The position numbers and the translations under genes are program-made. This document shows, piece by piece, positions 39,086 through 47,116 of a DNA stretch of 64,000 bases. Source of the DNA: Pseudomonas fortuita (GTDB lineage: Bacteria > Pseudomonadota > Gammaproteobacteria > Pseudomonadales > Pseudomonadaceae); NCBI RefSeq assembly GCF_026898135.2, contig NZ_CP114035.2, positions 3,699,501 to 3,763,500 on the forward strand, read 5' to 3'. Position 1 is the first letter of the stretch; the number at the start of each line of letters is the position of its first letter. The notes under the pieces are model-generated. The model did not search any database, was not told where the DNA came from, and saw only the letters and a list, made by a program, of their open reading frames with translations.

Positions 39086-39102
39086 GGGCTGCCTAGCAGC
39101 CC
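39086..39102 (+). terminator. Hairpin between the BCCT gene and cntA
   Basis: GGGCTGC-CTA-GCAGCCC stem with a partial REP immediately to its left (39060-39085). No clear U-tract directly after it, though an eight-T run occurs about 15 bp later. Confidence 0.45.
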
Positions 39103-39132
39103 CCTTGCTGTCTGCAATTTTTTTTGCCTGGC

Positions 39133-39160
39133 CTGTTAACCGGCAGGTACGCGTTAACCA
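39133..39160 (+). promoter_or_regulatory. GTTAAC operator upstream of cntA
   Basis: CTGTTAACC-N11-GTTAACCA, the same direct-repeat element as upstream of the BCCT gene, 34 bp before the cntA start. Two hexamers 18 bp apart in both places. Confidence 0.6.
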
Positions 39161-39193
39161 ACAACTATAAACCGAGCTTGTGAGAAACCTGTC

Positions 39194-40315
39194 ATGAACG
39201 ACTTCAAACGCCTGCCCGCCGATTTCTGTGCGAACGCCGACGAGGCCTTCACCATCCCGGCCAATTTCTACACCAAGGCCGCAGTGTTCGAACACGAGAA
39301 AGAAGCCATTTTCGCCCGCAGCTGGATCTGCGTGGGCCACCGCAGCGAAGTGGCAGACAACAATGCCTACATCACCCGCGAAGTGATCGGCGAAAGCATC
39401 ATCGTCGTACGCGGCCGTGACAGCGTGCTGCGTGCGTTCTACAACGTCTGCCCGCACCGTGGCCACCAGCTGCTCAGCGGTAGCGGCAAGGCCAAAAACG
39501 TCATCACCTGCCCGTACCACGCCTGGACCTTCAAGCTCGACGGCGAACTGGCCCACGCCCGCAATTGCGACAACGTGGTCAACTTCGACAAAGAGAACTC
39601 CACCCTGGTGCAGCTGCGCGTCGAGGAATACGCCGGCTTCATCTTCATCAACATGGACATGGAGGCCGGCTCCGTCGAAGACCAGCTGCCAGGCATGCAA
39701 GCACGCATGCGTGAAGCCTGCGCGGTCATCGACGACCTGCACCTGGCGGCGCGCTTCGTCAGTGACACCCCGGCCAACTGGAAGTCGATCGTCGATAACT
39801 ACCTGGAATGCTACCACTGCGCCCCGGCGCACCCAGGCTTCTCCGACTCGGTCGACGTCGGCCAGTACAGCCACACCATGCACGGTAACTGGACCCTGCA
39901 ATATGGCCTGGCCAAGCCTTCGGAGCAGTCGTTCAAGTTCGACGAAACCGTGAAAGACCCGTCGTTCGCCGGCTTCTGGGCCTGGCCGTGCACCATGTTC
40001 AACGTGCCGCCAGGGGCCAACTTCATGACCGTGATCTATGAGTTCCCGGTCGATGCCGAAACCACCCTGCAGCACTACGACATCTACTTCCTGAACAAGG
40101 AGATCACCGAAGAGCAGCAGAAGTTGATCGACTGGTACCGCGAAGTGTTCCGCCCAGAAGACCTGCGCCTGGTCGAAAGCGTGCAGAAGGGCCTGAAGTC
40201 GCGTGGCTACCGTGGCCAGGGCCGCATCATGGCCGACCGCGAGCGCAGTGGCATGAGCGAACACGGCATTGCCCACTTCCACAACCTGATCGCCGTGGCC
40301 CACCTCGACGATTGA
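39194..40315 (+). CDS. cntA: Carnitine monooxygenase oxygenase component (Rieske)
   Basis: 373-residue Rieske non-haem iron oxygenase; CntA/YeaW cleaves L-carnitine to trimethylamine and malic semialdehyde. The [2Fe-2S] ligands are Cys86/His88 (NVCPHRGH) and Cys106/His109 (TCPYHAW). The mononuclear iron ligands are His208, His213 and Asp323. The electron-bridging residue is Glu205 in NYLECYHC, not the Asp of most Rieske oxygenases; Glu205 is the known hallmark of CntA and all these numbers match that family. Neighbours (BCCT transporter, cntB) agree. Glycine-betaine oxygenase GbcA, a longer relative, is the main alternative. Confidence 0.9.
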   Translation: MNDFKRLPADFCANADEAFTIPANFYTKAAVFEHEKEAIFARSWICVGHRSEVADNNAYITREVIGESIIVVRGRDSVLRAFYNVCPHRGHQLLSGSGKAKNVITCPYHAWTFKLDGELAHARNCDNVVNFDKENSTLVQLRVEEYAGFIFINMDMEAGSVEDQLPGMQARMREACAVIDDLHLAARFVSDTPANWKSIVDNYLECYHCAPAHPGFSDSVDVGQYSHTMHGNWTLQYGLAKPSEQSFKFDETVKDPSFAGFWAWPCTMFNVPPGANFMTVIYEFPVDAETTLQHYDIYFLNKEITEEQQKLIDWYREVFRPEDLRLVESVQKGLKSRGYRGQGRIMADRERSGMSEHGIAHFHNLIAVAHLDD

Positions 40316-40348
40316 TGGCAACCGCTCCACGTTTATTGGCACGTAAAG

Positions 40349-40373
40349 GTGCGCGGCAGGGCCTGCCGCGCAC
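40349..40373 (+). promoter_or_regulatory. Intercistronic hairpin between cntA and cntB
   Basis: Perfect 11-bp stem GTGCGCGGCAG / CTGCCGCGCAC with loop GGC in the 78-bp gap. No T-run follows, so it may stabilise cntA mRNA or partially attenuate cntB. Confidence 0.5.
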
Positions 40374-40393
40374 CCAGGCAGTCGAGGTGAACC

Positions 40394-41365
40394 ATGGCCA
40401 ACACTTATGAAATGTTCAGCGTGCGCGTGACCGACGTGGAACACGCCACACCGCTGATCAAGCGCTTTACCCTGGCCCGCGAAGACGGCGCGGCGATGCC
40501 CGCCTTCACCGGCGGCAGCCACGTCATCGTGCAGATGCAAGGCGCTGACGGCAACCAGTTCAGTAACGCCTACTCGTTGATGAGCGACCCGCGTGACACC
40601 CGCAGCTACCAGATCGGCGTGCGCCTGGAAGAACAGTCCAAGGGGGGCTCGGCGTTCATGCACCAACAGGTGGAAGTCGGCACCCGCCTGACCATCTCCT
40701 CGCCCAACAACCTCTTCGCCCTGGACCCTTCGGCCGGCCGGCACGTGCTGATTGCCGGCGGCATCGGCATTACCCCGTTCCTGGCGCAACTGCATGAGCT
40801 GGAAGGCGGCAGCGCCGACTACGAGCTGCACTATGCTTTCCGCGCGCCAGAGCACGGCGCGTTCCAGGACCAGTTGGCCAACGGCCCGCACGCTGCACGC
40901 ACCCAGTTCTACATCGACAGCCTCGACCGCAAGCTTGACCTGGCCGCCCTGTGCGCGGGGCTGGACGAGCAAGCGCACCTGTACGTGTGCGGACCAAAAC
41001 CGCTGATCGATGCGGTCATCGCCTGCGCCGCCAAGGCCGGCATTGCCGAGCAGCGCGTGCATTGGGAACAGTTTGCCGCCACCCCGGTCACCGGCAGTGC
41101 CTTTACCGTGGTGCTGGCGCAATCGGGCGTGGAACTGCAGGTGGAAGAAGGCATGACCATTCTGCAAGCCATCGAGAAGTCCAAGGCTGCCAAGGTCGAG
41201 TGCCTGTGCCGCGAAGGTGTGTGCGGTACGTGCGAGACGGCCATCCTCGAGGGTGAAGCCGAGCATTACGACCAGTACCTGAGCGATGAAGAGAAAGCGG
41301 CGCAGCAGAGCATCATGCTGTGCGTTTCCCGCGCCCGTACGGCGCGGCTGGTGCTGGACCTTTAA
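40394..41365 (+). CDS. cntB: Carnitine monooxygenase reductase component
   Basis: 323-residue class IA-type reductase passing electrons from NAD(P)H to CntA. An FMN/ferredoxin-reductase-like domain is first (SNAYSLMSDPRDTRSYQIGVRLEEQSKGGSAFMHQQ), then the NAD domain (HVLIAGGIGITPFLAQ, LYVCGPKPLIDAV), then a C-terminal plant-type [2Fe-2S] domain (CLCREGVCGTCET with a final Cys in IMLCVSRA). Matches YeaX/CntB in size and order. Vanillate-demethylase-like reductases share this plan, so the assignment leans on cntA next door. Confidence 0.88.
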   Translation: MANTYEMFSVRVTDVEHATPLIKRFTLAREDGAAMPAFTGGSHVIVQMQGADGNQFSNAYSLMSDPRDTRSYQIGVRLEEQSKGGSAFMHQQVEVGTRLTISSPNNLFALDPSAGRHVLIAGGIGITPFLAQLHELEGGSADYELHYAFRAPEHGAFQDQLANGPHAARTQFYIDSLDRKLDLAALCAGLDEQAHLYVCGPKPLIDAVIACAAKAGIAEQRVHWEQFAATPVTGSAFTVVLAQSGVELQVEEGMTILQAIEKSKAAKVECLCREGVCGTCETAILEGEAEHYDQYLSDEEKAAQQSIMLCVSRARTARLVLDL

Positions 41366-41454
41366 CAACCGCCCGGCTGATGTTGCCTGTGCCGGCGATG
41401 AGGCCAGTGCAGGCAGCACAAGGTTATTCCCCAAAAGAGGCAGGGTGAGGACCC

Positions 41455-41485
41455 GTCAACCAAAAGTTGACAGCTTGGGTATACT
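41455..41485 (+). promoter_or_regulatory. Operator and -10-like box before the XRE-PAS gene
   Basis: GTCAAC-CAAAA-GTTGAC (41455-41471), a perfect inverted repeat, is followed by TATACT at 41480. The hexamers resemble the GTTAAC units at the BCCT and cntA promoters by one base, suggesting the same protein may bind all three. Confidence 0.45.
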
Positions 41486-41520
41486 GGCAGGCTCTTGGCC
41501 CAGATCAGGACACCCTGCCG

Positions 41521-42600
41521 ATGTTGGAAAACAGCTTCGCCTTCCGCCTCAAGGAACTGCTCGAGCATCACAAGCTGACCCTGCAAGCCGTGGGCACGGC
41601 CTTGGGCATCTCGCGCACCGCCGTGCACAAGTGGACCCGCGGCGGCGAGATCGACTACGACAACCTGCGCAAGCTGGCCGACTTTCTCAAGGTCAACTGG
41701 ATCTGGTTGCGCTATGGCGACGAAGCACTGCAGAACATCCAGCAACCGCAGGTGGTCGAGCTGCCGATGACGGATGTGCGTCGGCGCCTGACCGCCGAGA
41801 TCATGGAAAGCGAAACGCGCATGAAGCTCGCCCAGGAAGGCGCACGCATCGTCACCTGGGAATGGAACCTGATCAGCGACGAAGTCACCTACTCGCCCAA
41901 CGTCGAGCAGGTCTATGGCTGGCCGGTGCGGCACAACGAAGACTTCTGGAAGCACCTGCCCGACGAAGACGTGCAGCGCATGCAGCTGATGTACGCCGAC
42001 GCGGTGGCAGACGGCGGTGGCTGTGAATGTGACTTCCGCATTGCCCGCCCGGACGGTGAAGTGCGCTGGATTTCTTCCCGCGCCACGGTGGTACGCGACA
42101 GCGCCGGGCGGTCGGTGAAGATGGTCGGCATCAGCATGGACAACACCGAACGCCAAGTGGCCCAGCAGGCGCTAAGCCAGAGCGAGGAACGCTTCCGGGC
42201 AATCTTCGAGCTGGCCTGGGGCGCCCTGGCCTACATCGACCCGGACGGCACCTGGCAGCGGGTCAACAACAGCCTGTGCGAGTTGCTGGGCTACCGCGCC
42301 GAAGAGCTTTACGGCATGACCTTCCAGCAGATCACCCACGCTGACGATCTGGCGCAGAACCTGCAGTTGCTGCAACGCATGCTGGCCGGTGAAACCGAGC
42401 GTTACGAAGTGGAAAAACGCGTGCGCCGCAAGAATGGCGAGTACATCTGGGTACGCGCCCGCACCTCACTGCAGCGCCGGGACAGCGGCGAACCGGAACA
42501 CCTGATCAGCGTGTTCGAAGACATCAGCGCCGAGCGCCAGGAGCATGAGCGGCTACAGGCGCACATCGCCGCGCTGGAGGCCCGCCTGGCCGCTTCGTGA
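41521..42600 (+). CDS. XRE helix-turn-helix regulator with two PAS domains
   Basis: 359 residues. Residues about 5-65 form a CI-type helix-turn-helix (FRLKELLEHHKLTLQAVGTALGISRTAVHKWTRGGEIDYDNLRKLADFL). PAS domains follow at about 100-215 (GARIVTWEWNLISDEVTYSPNVEQVYGWP) and 220-340 (LAYIDPDGTWQRVNNSLCELLGYRAEELYG), each with a PAC tail. There is no kinase, GGDEF or other output domain, so it is a one-component PAS-sensing repressor or activator, an uncommon pairing. It lies 155 bp after cntB on the same strand and is a candidate regulator of the carnitine genes. ATG 41521 is used because the helix-turn-helix begins right after it. Confidence 0.8.
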   Translation: MLENSFAFRLKELLEHHKLTLQAVGTALGISRTAVHKWTRGGEIDYDNLRKLADFLKVNWIWLRYGDEALQNIQQPQVVELPMTDVRRRLTAEIMESETRMKLAQEGARIVTWEWNLISDEVTYSPNVEQVYGWPVRHNEDFWKHLPDEDVQRMQLMYADAVADGGGCECDFRIARPDGEVRWISSRATVVRDSAGRSVKMVGISMDNTERQVAQQALSQSEERFRAIFELAWGALAYIDPDGTWQRVNNSLCELLGYRAEELYGMTFQQITHADDLAQNLQLLQRMLAGETERYEVEKRVRRKNGEYIWVRARTSLQRRDSGEPEHLISVFEDISAERQEHERLQAHIAALEARLAAS

Positions 42601-42635
42601 ACTACCCCAAATTTCAAAACTGACGCGATTCCTGC

Positions 42636-42657
42636 GGGAGCGGGCATGCCCGCTCCC
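42636..42657. terminator. 22-bp perfect palindrome (REP core) between convergent genes
   Basis: GGGAGCGGGCA directly abuts its complement TGCCCGCTCCC in a REP unit (42631-42665). It lies between the XRE-PAS and LuxR genes and could terminate both. Confidence 0.6.
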
Positions 42658-42676
42658 ACAGGGACCGCAAAAACTT

Positions 42677-43510
42677 CTAGATTTTCAGCTGATCGCCGCG
42701 CAACCAGTCGATAAACCGTGCAAACAACTCGGACTGCGAGTTGATCTCCAGCTTCAGGTACAGGTTCTTGCGGTGCATGCGCACCGTCTCCGGTGAGATG
42801 CCCAGCGCCAGCGCGGTCGACTTCACCGAGTGCCCGCGCAAGATCATGTGTGCCACCTCCCGCTCACGGTCGGTCAGCACCTGGCAACCAAAGCTGTCGA
42901 ACGCTGCCTGCAGGCTGCCGTGTTCGGCCGATGCTGCGCCGGGCTCCAGGTTATGCCGGGCATAACGCCCCAACAGTTCCCGCACCATCGGCTCCAGCGC
43001 CCGCAGCAAGTCGACCTGCCCGGCACTCAGAGGCGTGCCGCTGCAACCCTGGAACAGGCTCAGCGACAGCTTGCGCCCAGCGCTGAGATCGACGATGTAG
43101 TAGCTGTCTTCGCTGCAACCGGTGCCCAGGTAATAGGCCTTGTAATAGTCGCTGTCGAAGAAGTTGTCCGGGGCGATTTCCTGCAGGTGGTAAAAGCCTT
43201 CGGCCAGGCCGCTTTGCACGGCGAGGCAGAACGGGTCGAGCAAGTAGCCGGCACTGAAATAACGCTCCAGCACCGCAGCGCGGTGCAGCTCGGGAATGCC
43301 CTGCTGGTAGAGCAGCTGCGGCGCGCGCCCCTGGCACTCAAGGCTGATCATCATCGATTCCACCTGCACCAGCTGGCCAATGGCAGCGGCCACATACTCC
43401 AACGCCTCGGGCGTTTCGCTATTGGCCAAAGCACGCTGCAGCGCCGCATGCCATTGCTGCAGCGCGCCCATTGTCAGGGTAAGCGGGGTGTCGGGAGTGG
43501 CCTGGGTCAT
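42677..43510 (-). CDS. LuxR-family regulator
   Basis: 277 residues. The C-terminal helix-turn-helix is clear: LTDREREVAHMILRGHSVKSTALALGISPETVRMHRKNLYLKL at about 210-255. The N-terminal two thirds is an unidentified sensor region without a receiver Asp or typical autoinducer-binding motif. ATG 43510 is used; upstream sequence in frame lacks similarity. It is last in a leftward set after the binding protein and aminotransferase (53-bp gap), so it may control that set. Confidence 0.8.
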   Translation of the reverse strand: MTQATPDTPLTLTMGALQQWHAALQRALANSETPEALEYVAAAIGQLVQVESMMISLECQGRAPQLLYQQGIPELHRAAVLERYFSAGYLLDPFCLAVQSGLAEGFYHLQEIAPDNFFDSDYYKAYYLGTGCSEDSYYIVDLSAGRKLSLSLFQGCSGTPLSAGQVDLLRALEPMVRELLGRYARHNLEPGAASAEHGSLQAAFDSFGCQVLTDREREVAHMILRGHSVKSTALALGISPETVRMHRKNLYLKLEINSQSELFARFIDWLRGDQLKI

Positions 43511-43563
43511 GCCCGGCAGTCTAGCCTGCCGGGTACGCCCGCGCACAGCCCTTTGCGCCAGGT

Positions 43564-44976
43564 TCATCGGCCTTGGTACAGGCCAAGCGCCGTGAGTTCG
43601 CGCGCGGTTTCGAGGATGCACTGGCGCAAGGTTTCGACAATCTCGTCCACCTGCGCATGGGTGATGATCAGCGGTGGCGACATCACGTTCAGGTGCATGA
43701 TCGGGCGCACCAGCAAGCCGCGGGCCTGGGCCTTGCTGTGGATGCGCTCGCCGATGTTTACCTCATCCGCGAACAGCGCCTTGCTGGCTTTGTCGGCGAC
43801 AAACTCGACGCAGGCCATCAGCTTCATGCAACGCACATCACCCACCAAGGGCAACTCGCGTAGGCTTTGCAAGCGCTGCTCCAGGTAGCCACCCACGTCC
43901 TTGACGTGATCGAGCAGCTGCTCGCGCTCGATAATCTCGATGTTCTTCAGCGCCGCTGTACAGCACACCGGGTGACCACTGTAGGTAAAGCCATGGGTGA
44001 AGCAGCGGCCCTTGCCCGGCTCGGCAATCACTTCCCAGATACGCTCGGAGAAGATACACGCGCCCAGCGGCAGATAGGCCGAGGTCAGGCCCTTGGCGGT
44101 GGTGATGATATCGGGGGTGACGCCAAACAGTTCTTCACTGGCGAAGAAGGTGCCCAGGCGCCCGAACGAGGTCACCACCTCGTCGGCGACGAACAGGATG
44201 TCGTAGGTCTGGCACAGTTGCCACATGCGCTGGAAGTAGCCCTTGGGCGGGATGATCACCCCGCCCGAGCCCATGATCGGTTCGGCAAAGAACGCGGCCA
44301 CGTTGTCGGCGCCCAGCGACAGGATCTTGTCCTCGAACTCGGCCACCAGGAAGTCGAGGAACTCGGCCTCGTCCATGTCGTGCGGGGCGCGATACGGGTT
44401 GGGGTTGGAGACGTGGTGGATCAGGTCGTGGTGATAGTCGAACTCCGGCACCCGGTCGGCGGCCTTGTTGCCAATCGACATGGTCAGGGTAGTAGAGCCG
44501 TGGTAGGCGTTGTAGCGGGCGATGATGTGCTTCTTGTGTGGCTTGCCGCGGCAGTTCTGGTAGTACTGGATCAGCCGGTAGGCGGTGTCGACAGCAGTCG
44601 AGCCGCCGGTGGTGAGGAACACGTGGTTCAGGTCGCCCGGTGCCAGCTGCGCAAGCTTCTGGCACAGCTCGATGGCCACAGCGTTGGCCATGTCGGAGAA
44701 CGGGTTCGAATACGCCAGCTGACGCACCTGGTCGGCGATGGCCAGGGCCATTTCCTCGCGACCCAGGCCGATGTTGGTGCACCACATGCCGCCGACGGCA
44801 TCGAGGAAACGGTTGCCGTGGCTGTCACGAATGTAGGCGCCCTCGCCGGCGACGATGTTCAGCGCGCCTTGCTCGCGGTGCTCGTCGAACACATGGTAGC
44901 CGTGCATGTAGTGGGCCTTGTCGGCTTCCACCAGCGGGTCGTGGGCGATAGCGAATGCTTTGCTTGGGGTGGCCAT
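43564..44976 (-). CDS. Class III aminotransferase (SpuC/polyamine:pyruvate-like)
   Basis: 470-residue PLP enzyme. The Schiff-base lysine is Lys295 in TTAKGLTSAYLPLGA, and Asp265 in VADEVVTSFGR contacts the pyridine nitrogen. GGSTAVDTAYRL and YHGSTTLTMSIGN bind the phosphate. The family includes putrescine/spermidine:pyruvate transaminases (SpuC) and other omega-amine transaminases. Start ATG 44976 is chosen; the frame extends to 45270 but that part overlaps the binding-protein gene. It follows the polyamine-type binding protein by 34 bp, supporting amine catabolism; the exact amine is not known. Confidence 0.87.
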   Translation of the reverse strand: MATPSKAFAIAHDPLVEADKAHYMHGYHVFDEHREQGALNIVAGEGAYIRDSHGNRFLDAVGGMWCTNIGLGREEMALAIADQVRQLAYSNPFSDMANAVAIELCQKLAQLAPGDLNHVFLTTGGSTAVDTAYRLIQYYQNCRGKPHKKHIIARYNAYHGSTTLTMSIGNKAADRVPEFDYHHDLIHHVSNPNPYRAPHDMDEAEFLDFLVAEFEDKILSLGADNVAAFFAEPIMGSGGVIIPPKGYFQRMWQLCQTYDILFVADEVVTSFGRLGTFFASEELFGVTPDIITTAKGLTSAYLPLGACIFSERIWEVIAEPGKGRCFTHGFTYSGHPVCCTAALKNIEIIEREQLLDHVKDVGGYLEQRLQSLRELPLVGDVRCMKLMACVEFVADKASKALFADEVNIGERIHSKAQARGLLVRPIMHLNVMSPPLIITHAQVDEIVETLRQCILETARELTALGLYQGR

Positions 44977-45010
44977 GGGCAGCTCCTTGGCGAGAATTTT
45001 TGGGCAGTGT

Positions 45011-46114
45011 TCAGAAACCGGTCTTGACCGTGCTCCAGACCCGGGTGATGGCGCGCATGTCCTTGGGGCTCTGGGTTTTCTGCGCGAACAGGCGCTCACG
45101 GGTTTGTGCGTCGGGGTAGATGGCCGGGTCCTGGCGGATATCGTCACGCACCAGCGCGGTGGCGGCGGCGTTGCTGTTGGCGTAGTGGATGTAGTCAGTG
45201 ACCTTGGCCATGGTCTGCGGCTGCAGCAGGAACTCGATGAAGCGGTGGGCGTTGGCCACGTGCGGCGCATCCTTGGGGATGTACAGGTTGTCGAACCAGA
45301 TCAGCGAACCTTCCTGGGGGATGAAGAACGACAGTTTGATGTCCTTCTTCGCTTCCACCGCACGGGCCTGGGCGGTGGCGTAGTCACCGGACCAGGTCAG
45401 CGCCAGGCAGACATCGCCGTTGGGCAGGCTGGTGAGGTAGTTGACCGAGTCGAACTTGCGAATGTAGGGGCGGATGCCCAGCAGCAGTTGTTCGGCTGCC
45501 TTGAGGTCGGCGGCCGACGCGCTGCGCGGGTCCTTGCCCAGGTACTGCAGGGCCAGCGGGATGACCTCGGTGGGCGCGTCCATCAAGGTCACGCCGCAGT
45601 CAGCGAAGCGCGAGACGATCTTGGGGTCGAACAGCATGGCCAGCGAACCGATCGGCGCATCGGGCATGCGCGCGGTGATCTTGTCGACGTTGTAAGTGAC
45701 CCCCGAGCTGCCCCAGGTGTAGGGCGCCGAGTACTTCAGGCCAGGGTCGTAGCCCTGCAGGTTGTTGACCACCTGCTGATCGAGGTTTTGCCAGCTGGGC
45801 AGTTGCTGCTTGTCCAGTGCCTGGAACACGCCGGCGCTGATCAGCGGGGGGACCAGCGAGGCGTTGAGCATGACCAGGTCGTAGCCGGAGCGGCCGGTCA
45901 GCAGTTTGGTCTGTACCGTTTCGTAGCCGTCGAAGGTGTCGTAGATGACCTTGATGCCGGTGGCCTTCTCGAAGTCGGCCAGGGTGGTTTCGCCGATGTA
46001 GTCGGTCCAGTTGTACAGCCGTAGCGTGTTGGCGCTGTCTACCTCTGTCGCCTGGGCCAGGCTGGCACCAGACGCCAGCAGCAGACCACCAATCACCTTC
46101 AGTACCTTGCGCAT
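45011..46114 (-). CDS. Periplasmic polyamine-type substrate-binding protein (PotF/SpuD-like)
   Basis: 367 residues with a Sec signal peptide (MRKVLKVIGGLLLASGASLAQA, cleavage about residue 22). The mature part matches PotD/PotF family proteins: LRLYNWTDYIGETTLADFEKATGIKVIYDTFDGYETVQTKLLTG, YTWGSSGVTYN and PNGDVCLALTWSGDYATA. It should bind putrescine or a related amine and present it to an ABC importer. No permease or ATPase genes are adjacent, so it may use another system's membrane components. First gene of the leftward set with the aminotransferase and LuxR regulator. Confidence 0.86.
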   Translation of the reverse strand: MRKVLKVIGGLLLASGASLAQATEVDSANTLRLYNWTDYIGETTLADFEKATGIKVIYDTFDGYETVQTKLLTGRSGYDLVMLNASLVPPLISAGVFQALDKQQLPSWQNLDQQVVNNLQGYDPGLKYSAPYTWGSSGVTYNVDKITARMPDAPIGSLAMLFDPKIVSRFADCGVTLMDAPTEVIPLALQYLGKDPRSASAADLKAAEQLLLGIRPYIRKFDSVNYLTSLPNGDVCLALTWSGDYATAQARAVEAKKDIKLSFFIPQEGSLIWFDNLYIPKDAPHVANAHRFIEFLLQPQTMAKVTDYIHYANSNAAATALVRDDIRQDPAIYPDAQTRERLFAQKTQSPKDMRAITRVWSTVKTGF

Positions 46115-46239
46115 GGCAACTCCATCGTGTGAGTGCTCCGGATCGAGCCGATGGGTTCACTATCGAGGGATTTGCCGAGGGGCAACATACCCCGAATGTG
46201 TGGGTGGTCGTTTTTAGTGCTTCGCTGAGTGCGCGCTTT

Positions 46240-46359
46240 TTTGTAGGAGCGGCCTTGTGTCGCGATGGGCTGCGACAGCAGCCCCGACAATTTGTACTGG
46301 GGCGCAGATCCTGGGGCTGCGGCGCAGCCCATCGCGACACAAGGCCGCTCCTACAGGGG
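46240..46359. repeat. Inverted REP-like pair
   Basis: TTGTAGGAGCGGCCTTGTGT and its facing copy ACACAAGGCCGCTCCTACAG with CGATGGGCTGC stems between. The rest of the gap (46115-46239) shows no clear element and presumably holds the binding-protein promoter. Confidence 0.8.
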
Positions 46360-46371
46360 GCTGCGCACGAC

Positions 46372-47073
46372 TCAAGATAGAGGGTAAAGCGCCTCATCGA
46401 ACTGGGCCAGGCGTGGGAACACCAATGGCTGGTCGTCCGAGAGCTGCTCCAGGCGCTGCCGGTATTGCTGCAAAAAGTCCTGGCGCGCCTCATCGCTGAT
46501 ATACGGCACATGCCAGGCCACGAATGGCGGCAGCACTTCAAGCCCCACATAAGCCAGCGTGCCCCGCAGTATCGGCCGCAGCATGTCTTCCAGCGGCCCA
46601 TGAATCGCCCCTTCGCCAAACATGTGCTCGCGCCCGCCCAGGGTCACGGTCACCAGCGCCTTCTTGCCCGCCAACCCGCCCTGGTCGTAGAAACGCTTGC
46701 CGCCATAGCACACCCCCGACACCAGCACCCGGTCGATCCAGCCCTTGAGCATGGCCGGGGCCGAGAACCAGAAGATCGGGAAGTTCAGCACCAGCAAGTC
46801 GGCCCACAACAACTTGTCCAGCTCCTGCTGGATATCCTCGGCAAGGGCGCCGCGCTTGACCCCCTGGCGCTGCTCCAGGGCATACACCAGGTACTCGGGG
46901 TTCTCACGCTGGGTGAAGTCATCGGCACTGGCCACCGGGTTCCAGCCCATGGCGTACAGGTCGCTGACCTGCACCTGGTGGCCCTGGGCGCGGAAGGTTT
47001 CCACGGCCTGGTCGCGCAGGGCAGCGGTGAACGATTGCGGCTCGGGGTGAGCGTGGATGATCAGTACATTCAC
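46372..47073 (-). CDS. NAD(P)H quinone reductase, flavodoxin-like fold
   Basis: 233-residue FAD-dependent oxidoreductase of the NQO1/MdaB/KefF group. The N-terminus VLIIHAHPEPQSFTAAL binds the flavin phosphate; LVLNFPIFWFSAPAMLKGWIDRVLVSG is the family signature. Start: AAGGAG lies only two bases before ATG 47079 but seven before GTG 47073, so GTG is favoured and gives the usual short N-terminus. It lies at the end of the aru-type cassette, 38 bp after the aldehyde dehydrogenase stop, but the link to that pathway is unclear. Confidence 0.85.
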   Translation of the reverse strand: MNVLIIHAHPEPQSFTAALRDQAVETFRAQGHQVQVSDLYAMGWNPVASADDFTQRENPEYLVYALEQRQGVKRGALAEDIQQELDKLLWADLLVLNFPIFWFSAPAMLKGWIDRVLVSGVCYGGKRFYDQGGLAGKKALVTVTLGGREHMFGEGAIHGPLEDMLRPILRGTLAYVGLEVLPPFVAWHVPYISDEARQDFLQQYRQRLEQLSDDQPLVFPRLAQFDEALYPLS

Positions 47074-47116
47074 AAACATTCTCCTTACACAAAACAGGTT
47101 GTCTTGCAGCGGTGGC

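Noticed and set aside
39194..40315. Assignment as glycine-betaine oxygenase GbcA
   Set aside because: Length, Glu205 and the neighbouring genes fit CntA/YeaW better; GbcA is longer and lies in other gene contexts.
38975..41434. An 819-residue leftward open frame
   Set aside because: Antisense shadow of cntA and cntB, without domains or ribosome-binding site.
44977..45270. N-terminal extension of the class III aminotransferase
   Set aside because: It overlaps the binding-protein gene in another frame and is absent from the family.
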